Assembly: GCA_038025085.1 (NCBI GenBank)
Contig: CM076147.1
Span: forward strand, 6,234,001 to 6,298,000
Reading direction: 5' to 3'
Source: Tetragonia tetragonoides
Taxonomy: Eukaryota > Streptophyta > Magnoliopsida > Caryophyllales > Aizoaceae
DNA length: 64,000 nucleotides
The notes below the pieces were generated by a model. That model worked only from the letters and a program-made list of their open reading frames with translations. It was not told where the DNA came from and did no database searches. Each line of letters opens with the position of its first letter. The stretch's first letter is position 1. Below are positions 59,888 through 64,000 of this stretch, piece after piece. The translations under genes and the position numbers were made by a program.

Positions 59888-60253
59888 AATGATACATCCA
59901 CCCAGTGGGTTGGCAACCCACTTATTCTTTGTGTCTATCTTTCTTCTCTATTTTCAGATTCTCTCTCCTCTATTTCCAAAGAATGACATTTAAGGTAGGA
60001 GAGATATAGATACAAAGTGAAGGTGGGTTACCCACCCATTGGGTCAACCAAACATTTTCCATTTCTTGTTGGTGCAAAAAAGAAAAATGTTTTGTTGACC
60101 CGGTGGGTGGCCAACCCACTATAAAATTATGTTTATCTCTCTCCTACTTTAATTGCTATTTTGAAAATAGATGAGAGAGAATTGTGAAAATAGAGGAGAG
60201 AAATAGATACAATAAAATAGTGAGTTGACAGCCCAATGGATGAATGTATCATT
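59888..60253. mobile_element. two adjacent 171-bp MITE copies
   Basis: 59888-60058 and 60083-60253 are each about 171 bp with long terminal inverted repeats. Ends share AATG-rich starts followed by TTGACCCGGTGGGTGG-like and CCAACCCAC sequence. A purine/pyrimidine centre with GAGAGAGA/TCTCTCC follows. The outer ends (AATGATACATCCACCC and its complement at 60253) also pair with each other, so the block can fold as two hairpins or one large one. No coding capacity; the family is unknown to me. Confidence 0.7.
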
Positions 60254-60335
60254 CTACGTGCAAAAAATCATGGAATTTAAGTGCCACGCATGGGGAGATC
60301 TGAGCTCCCAATCAAGAGCTTCGCTCATTTAATAA

Positions 60336-60653
60336 GGTGAATTGCTAAATACCGCCCCTTTTTACTAGCTACCGCCCCCCCAATTTCCAATTTTACCCTC
60401 CCCCCTTTTCCTCACTCACTCTCACTCACTCTCACTCATCCTCTCTTCCTCACTCACTCTCACTCACTCTCACTCATCCTCACCACCACACCATCACACC
60501 GGCAACCACCACCACTCACGGCACAACCACCACCGGTAAATTTTTTTTTGCGCATTTTTTTTGCACAGTCGTCTGAAATTTTCGACTCACCCTTGGGTGA
60601 GTCGTCTGTAGCAGACGACTGTGCAAAAAAAAAATTATTATTATTATTTATTG

Positions 60654-60688
<35 letters not shown>

Positions 60689-60838
60689 TATTGTTATTAT
60701 TATTAATATTATTATTATTATTATTATTATTATTACTGATTATTGTTTAATTAATTAAAAATGTGAACTAGCTCGGCACCGATTTACCGGCTCCTCCCCT
60801 CTACCATTTCACATTTTTAATTAATTAAACAATAATCA

Positions 60839-60878
<40 letters not shown>

Positions 60879-61203
60879 TAAATAATAATAATAACAATAA
60901 ATAATAATAAATAATAATAATAATTTTTTTTTTGCACAGTCGTCTAAAATTTTCGACTCACCCTTTGGTGAGTCGAAAATTTCAGACGACTGTGCAAAAA
61001 AAAATGCGCAAAAAAAAATTTACCGGTGGTGGTTGTGCCGTGAGTGGTGGTGGTTGCCGGTGTGATGGTGTGGTGGTGAGGATGAGTGAGAGTGAGTGAG
61101 GAAGAGAGGATGAGTGAGAGTGAGTGAGGAAAAGGGGTGAGGGTAAAATTGGAAATTGGGGGGGCGGTAGCTAGTAAAAAGGGGGCGGTATTTAGTAACA
61201 CCC
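60336..61203. mobile_element. 868-bp foldback element with hairpins inside its arms
   Basis: The arms of about 400 bp are nearly perfect inverted copies, from GGTGAATTGCTAAATACCGC at the left to its complement GCGGTATTTAGTAACACC at the right. Each arm holds CTCACTCACT runs, a CACCACCACC stretch, an inner hairpin (GCACAGTCGTCTG pairing with CAGACGACTGTGC) and an ATT/ATA microsatellite. A loop of about 40 bp near 60780 (CTCGGCACCGATTTACCGGC) separates the arms. No coding capacity. Confidence 0.85.
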
Positions 61204-62561
61204 TATAAGTAATCACTAGCGTAAGTCCTTTTTAAAATTTATTTTTTTTAGAAAACTAAATTATTAAAAAAAAGGTGGAGCTAGATAGTACAGTAGATAC
61301 TTAGATACCACTACTCATTTAACTAAATAACATCACTAATTACCATGAATTGCCCCAATTACTCTTGCTCTAGTATTCCCTCTTCCTTTCCACATTCTCA
61401 TTTTCTCTATGTTCATTTGTGCTGTCGTTCATTTTTTTTCCCGCCTAAGCCATTGCTTTTTTGTTTCCCTTCCCTCATTAACTTACTAATCGTCGGTGTA
61501 ACTTCGACCTTCTGGAGTATTCTACTCCGTATCAAGTGCAATTCTCAAAACTTCCATCTCTTTCTTTTCTCTCAATCCGCATCTCTATTTATTTGCTGAC
61601 CATCACTTTTTCCAGTTTATCTGTATGCAAATGCAAATCTAGGGTCCTGAGGCTGGAAATCAATTCGCTTGGGTTTCGATTGCCTGACATCAATGCGCTA
61701 TGGTTTACAGCAAGGTTTGGCTGCATTTGAAGCCCTTTTTTTTTTCCCCTCGTGATCAATGGCTGGTTGCTAAGAGGTAAGGTGGAATTTGGGTCAATTT
61801 AAATTTTTTGGATTCAAACATTTGTAGATTGATTGGATGTTTTCTCCCTTGGTTTTGTTATTGTTGGAAGGAAACAAGAATTAGGTGGGGGAGATATCTT
61901 TTAGCTGAATTGTGAATTGGAATGTCGTCAATTTGAAATGGATTAGTGATAGTAGTAATCTGACTGAGCTTGGGACCATACTCAGTCATTTTAGTTGAGT
62001 TTGGGAGTAATGGATTCATGTCCTAAGTCAATACCGAAGTTTTAGTTCTTTTTCTTAGCTGACACTTCACTGTAAGTTAATTGTTTTGTAACTGAAAAGG
62101 AAGTCTGATCTGTATCTGTAATTCTGTTTGGAAGGCAGAAATGCGTTGAAGTGCATGTTGATGATTGAATTGTTGGGTCAAGTGAATGAAATTGAATTGG
62201 ATGATCCTACGGCTTCTTTTCTTTGGTTTATAGCAATAAGTTAGTTTCATTTTGGAGAAGCATGAATCTTGATATCATTCTTGAAACTTGATTTTGAATT
62301 AGTTTTTTTAGATCATGTATAATTCTTTAAATTTTTTTGTCTCTAGTCTTCTCATGCTTGGCCCCTGCCTTCACAATCCGCCTTTTTGAGTTGTTTTTTA
62401 TAGATTTTGGAATGACTGTCATAAGGGACTGGGTTGCTTCGCGAGAATGAGGCAAATCGAAGTCTGCTAATTCAGGTCAAACTCCTCACCGCGGGTTGAA
62501 GATGTTGGTGTTAATAGTCTTCTGGGAGATCTGTCTTTTATTTACATTGGGTGGGTTTGAA
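61204..62561. other. region without a supportable gene
   Basis: Pyrimidine-rich sequence at 61345-61620 resembles a plant 5' leader and is followed by T-rich, intron-like DNA. A short phrase near 62400 after TTTATAG could be an exon. None of the open frames shows a domain, so no gene is called. Confidence 0.4.
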
Positions 62562-63690
62562 CCATGGTCATCTCACTCTCTCTTTCTCCCTTAGAGTATG
62601 AGCTTACATATATGATGTCCAGCCCTAGCCTATAACACTCCTTATATAGGCAAAGTATTCCTAACCCTAAAACCACTAGGCTAAGGAATACATCTTTTAG
62701 GATACTAGTTTCCTAGTTACACAATAACACCTAGATATTATCATACTCATATAGGTAATTACATGCCAATAGAAAACCCCCATAATATCCTAAAAGATCC
62801 CCAAAAGATAATGGGAGAAATCTTCCAAAATCAAATAAGCCAAACCGTCGTTCGTTGGCTCGGATGGGACCGCATGGTCGTGCAGATTTTCCCTCACAAC
62901 GTTGCCCGGTTGTGCGGCGTTGACAGCCCCTTGCTGTCAGCTCCGCATGACCATGAAACATTACACCACCAAATCCGCCCGACCATGTGTTCTCCGCTTT
63001 TCCTCCTTTACCTTTGCTAACTTGTCCCTTCATCCCCGGGACCTCCCGAACTATGTTGGGTTTGCTCCAACAATCCTCCTCTCCAACCCAACACACCTTG
63101 GAACCCCGAATCATGTTGTGATTGATCCAACATTCCTCCTCTCAAGCCCAACACACTTCGACACATCATCCCTCCGATGACAAAGCCTCCTCTTGAACAT
63201 GTACCCTTCTTCTCTTCCTTCTATCATATGAGCATGAAGGGACTTCTCTTGTTCCTTGAGACCTCAATGTAGCTTTTGAGGAAAAACCACAAACCCTCCT
63301 CTTGTTGCCTTCAAACTGATGCTCCCACGAAACCAACTTTATTTATTGGTCTCTCGAACTTGCCATCATAAAAACTCTTTCCTCCAAGGAACGAATTTGG
63401 AATATCACGAACTCATCCAAAAATCCTAGAAGGTGGCCAACTTCCATAGGCATTGCACTAGAACACCAAAGAGGTGTCCCCACTCAATGCAGTTCTCCAC
63501 AATGTCCAAAATCGATCTCTCACAGGATCTTCACCAAGATCGTAATCCTCAACTCTGATACCACTTGTTGGGAAATTTTACGATGGTCCATCCATACAAT
63601 TTCGAGATAAACATATCTCAATAATTAAGAAAGACAACAAGACAAGTTTAACGTGGTTCGGCCCCAATTCAATGGTCTACGTCCACGAAC

Positions 63691-63725
<35 letters not shown>

Positions 63726-64000
63726 AATTAATCAACCACACAACTAATTATACATCATCTCTAGAGATACACAAAGTGACTCCCTCTTTCTTAAGCAATC
63801 CATCCCATGGCTTAAGCACGCTATGTGTTTCCCTTGACGTCCCCCTCCATGGGGTGCGTCCCCTTACATGGTGACTCACTCTTTCTCTCTTCCTTCCTTA
63901 GAGTATGAGCTCACATATATGATGTCCAACCCTAGCCTATAACACTCCTTATATAGGCAAGTATTCCTAACCCTAAAACCACTAGGCTAATGAATACATC
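62562..64000 (-). mobile_element. truncated minus-strand LTR retroelement at the window edge
   Basis: GAGTATGAGCTTACATATAT and about 100 following bases at 62595-62694 recur at 63901-64000, where the window ends. Between them ACTCTGATACCA at 63552-63563 is the complement of a methionine-tRNA primer site, and TGTTGGGAAATTTT starts the LTR two bases later at 63566. The element therefore reads leftward: its 5' LTR is the right copy, cut by the window edge. The left copy is the 3' LTR, truncated at its outer end. The internal 0.8 kb shows no gag or pol motif, so this is a small non-autonomous or deleted element. Confidence 0.6.

Noticed and set aside
61345..61599. 84-codon frame in pyrimidine-rich DNA
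   Set aside because: Composition explains the Phe/Ser/Leu-rich translation; it more likely represents leader-like sequence.
62731..63180. Frames of 85-127 codons on both strands
   Set aside because: They lie in the internal part of an LTR retroelement and show no gag or pol motif.

Overview
The window is nuclear DNA of a flowering plant, most likely a eudicot. The evidence is interrupted genes with GT-AG introns, AT-rich intergenic DNA, plant-type F-box and GRF zinc-finger families, and plant transposable-element families: a FAR1-type Mutator-like element, a chromovirus of Tekay/Del type, a copia element, plant L1-like LINEs, MITEs and a possible Helitron end. I cannot name the species. Almost every coding region is either transposon-derived or a member of a fast-evolving gene family, and most are broken, so this is an accessory, repeat-dominated region.

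Region by region. (1) 0.4-8.8 kb: a mirror-image F-box cluster. A long F-box pseudogene and a short F-box gene on the minus strand (461-2546) face a related short/long pair on the plus strand (3773-8775). Between the plus-strand members lie a 27-bp tandem repeat, an ORF of unknown type fused to a LINE endonuclease start, and a GRF zinc-finger pseudogene with one stop. (2) 8.9-18.9 kb: a candidate 10-kb Mutator-like element. Inverted tandem arrays at its two ends enclose a divergent pair of genes, a FAR1-type transposase (minus) and a Ulp1/C48-protease-like gene (plus). A second, decayed Ulp1-like gene (19.1-21.5 kb, minus) abuts it. (3) 22.2-29.0 kb: another short F-box gene, then a run of satellite DNA (a 234-bp ATT tract and eleven 73-bp units), a broken plant transposon-protein gene, and a 500-bp higher-order repeat.

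(4) 29.9-55.2 kb: a four-level nest. A LINE-derived gene fragment (zf-RVT plus RNase H) is split by a copia element (30589-54677, target duplication GGGAA). The copia element is split by a Tekay-like gypsy element (32818-49780, target duplication TTTAT). The 3' LTR of the gypsy element is split by a nearly full-length minus-strand LINE (43459-48550, 16-bp target duplication). All three target-site duplications can be read exactly, so the order of events is clear. The gypsy element carries an extra ORF of unknown function between its 5' LTR and gag. The two LTRs of the copia element differ by an inversion of about 97 bp.

(5) 55.2-64 kb: gene-poor DNA with a hAT-like MITE rich in GCTCG words, a possible Helitron 3' end with 281-bp tandem units, two adjacent 171-bp MITEs, an 868-bp foldback element with hairpins inside its arms, and at the right edge a truncated minus-strand LTR retroelement.

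Genes that may still make protein are the short F-box genes at 2184-2546 and 22236-22622, possibly the 5' part of the copy at 3773, and the extra ORF of the gypsy element (one internal stop). Nothing here looks like a conserved single-copy housekeeping gene. The reading frames, motifs, repeats and target duplications are read directly. Family names rest on motif recognition without database searches.
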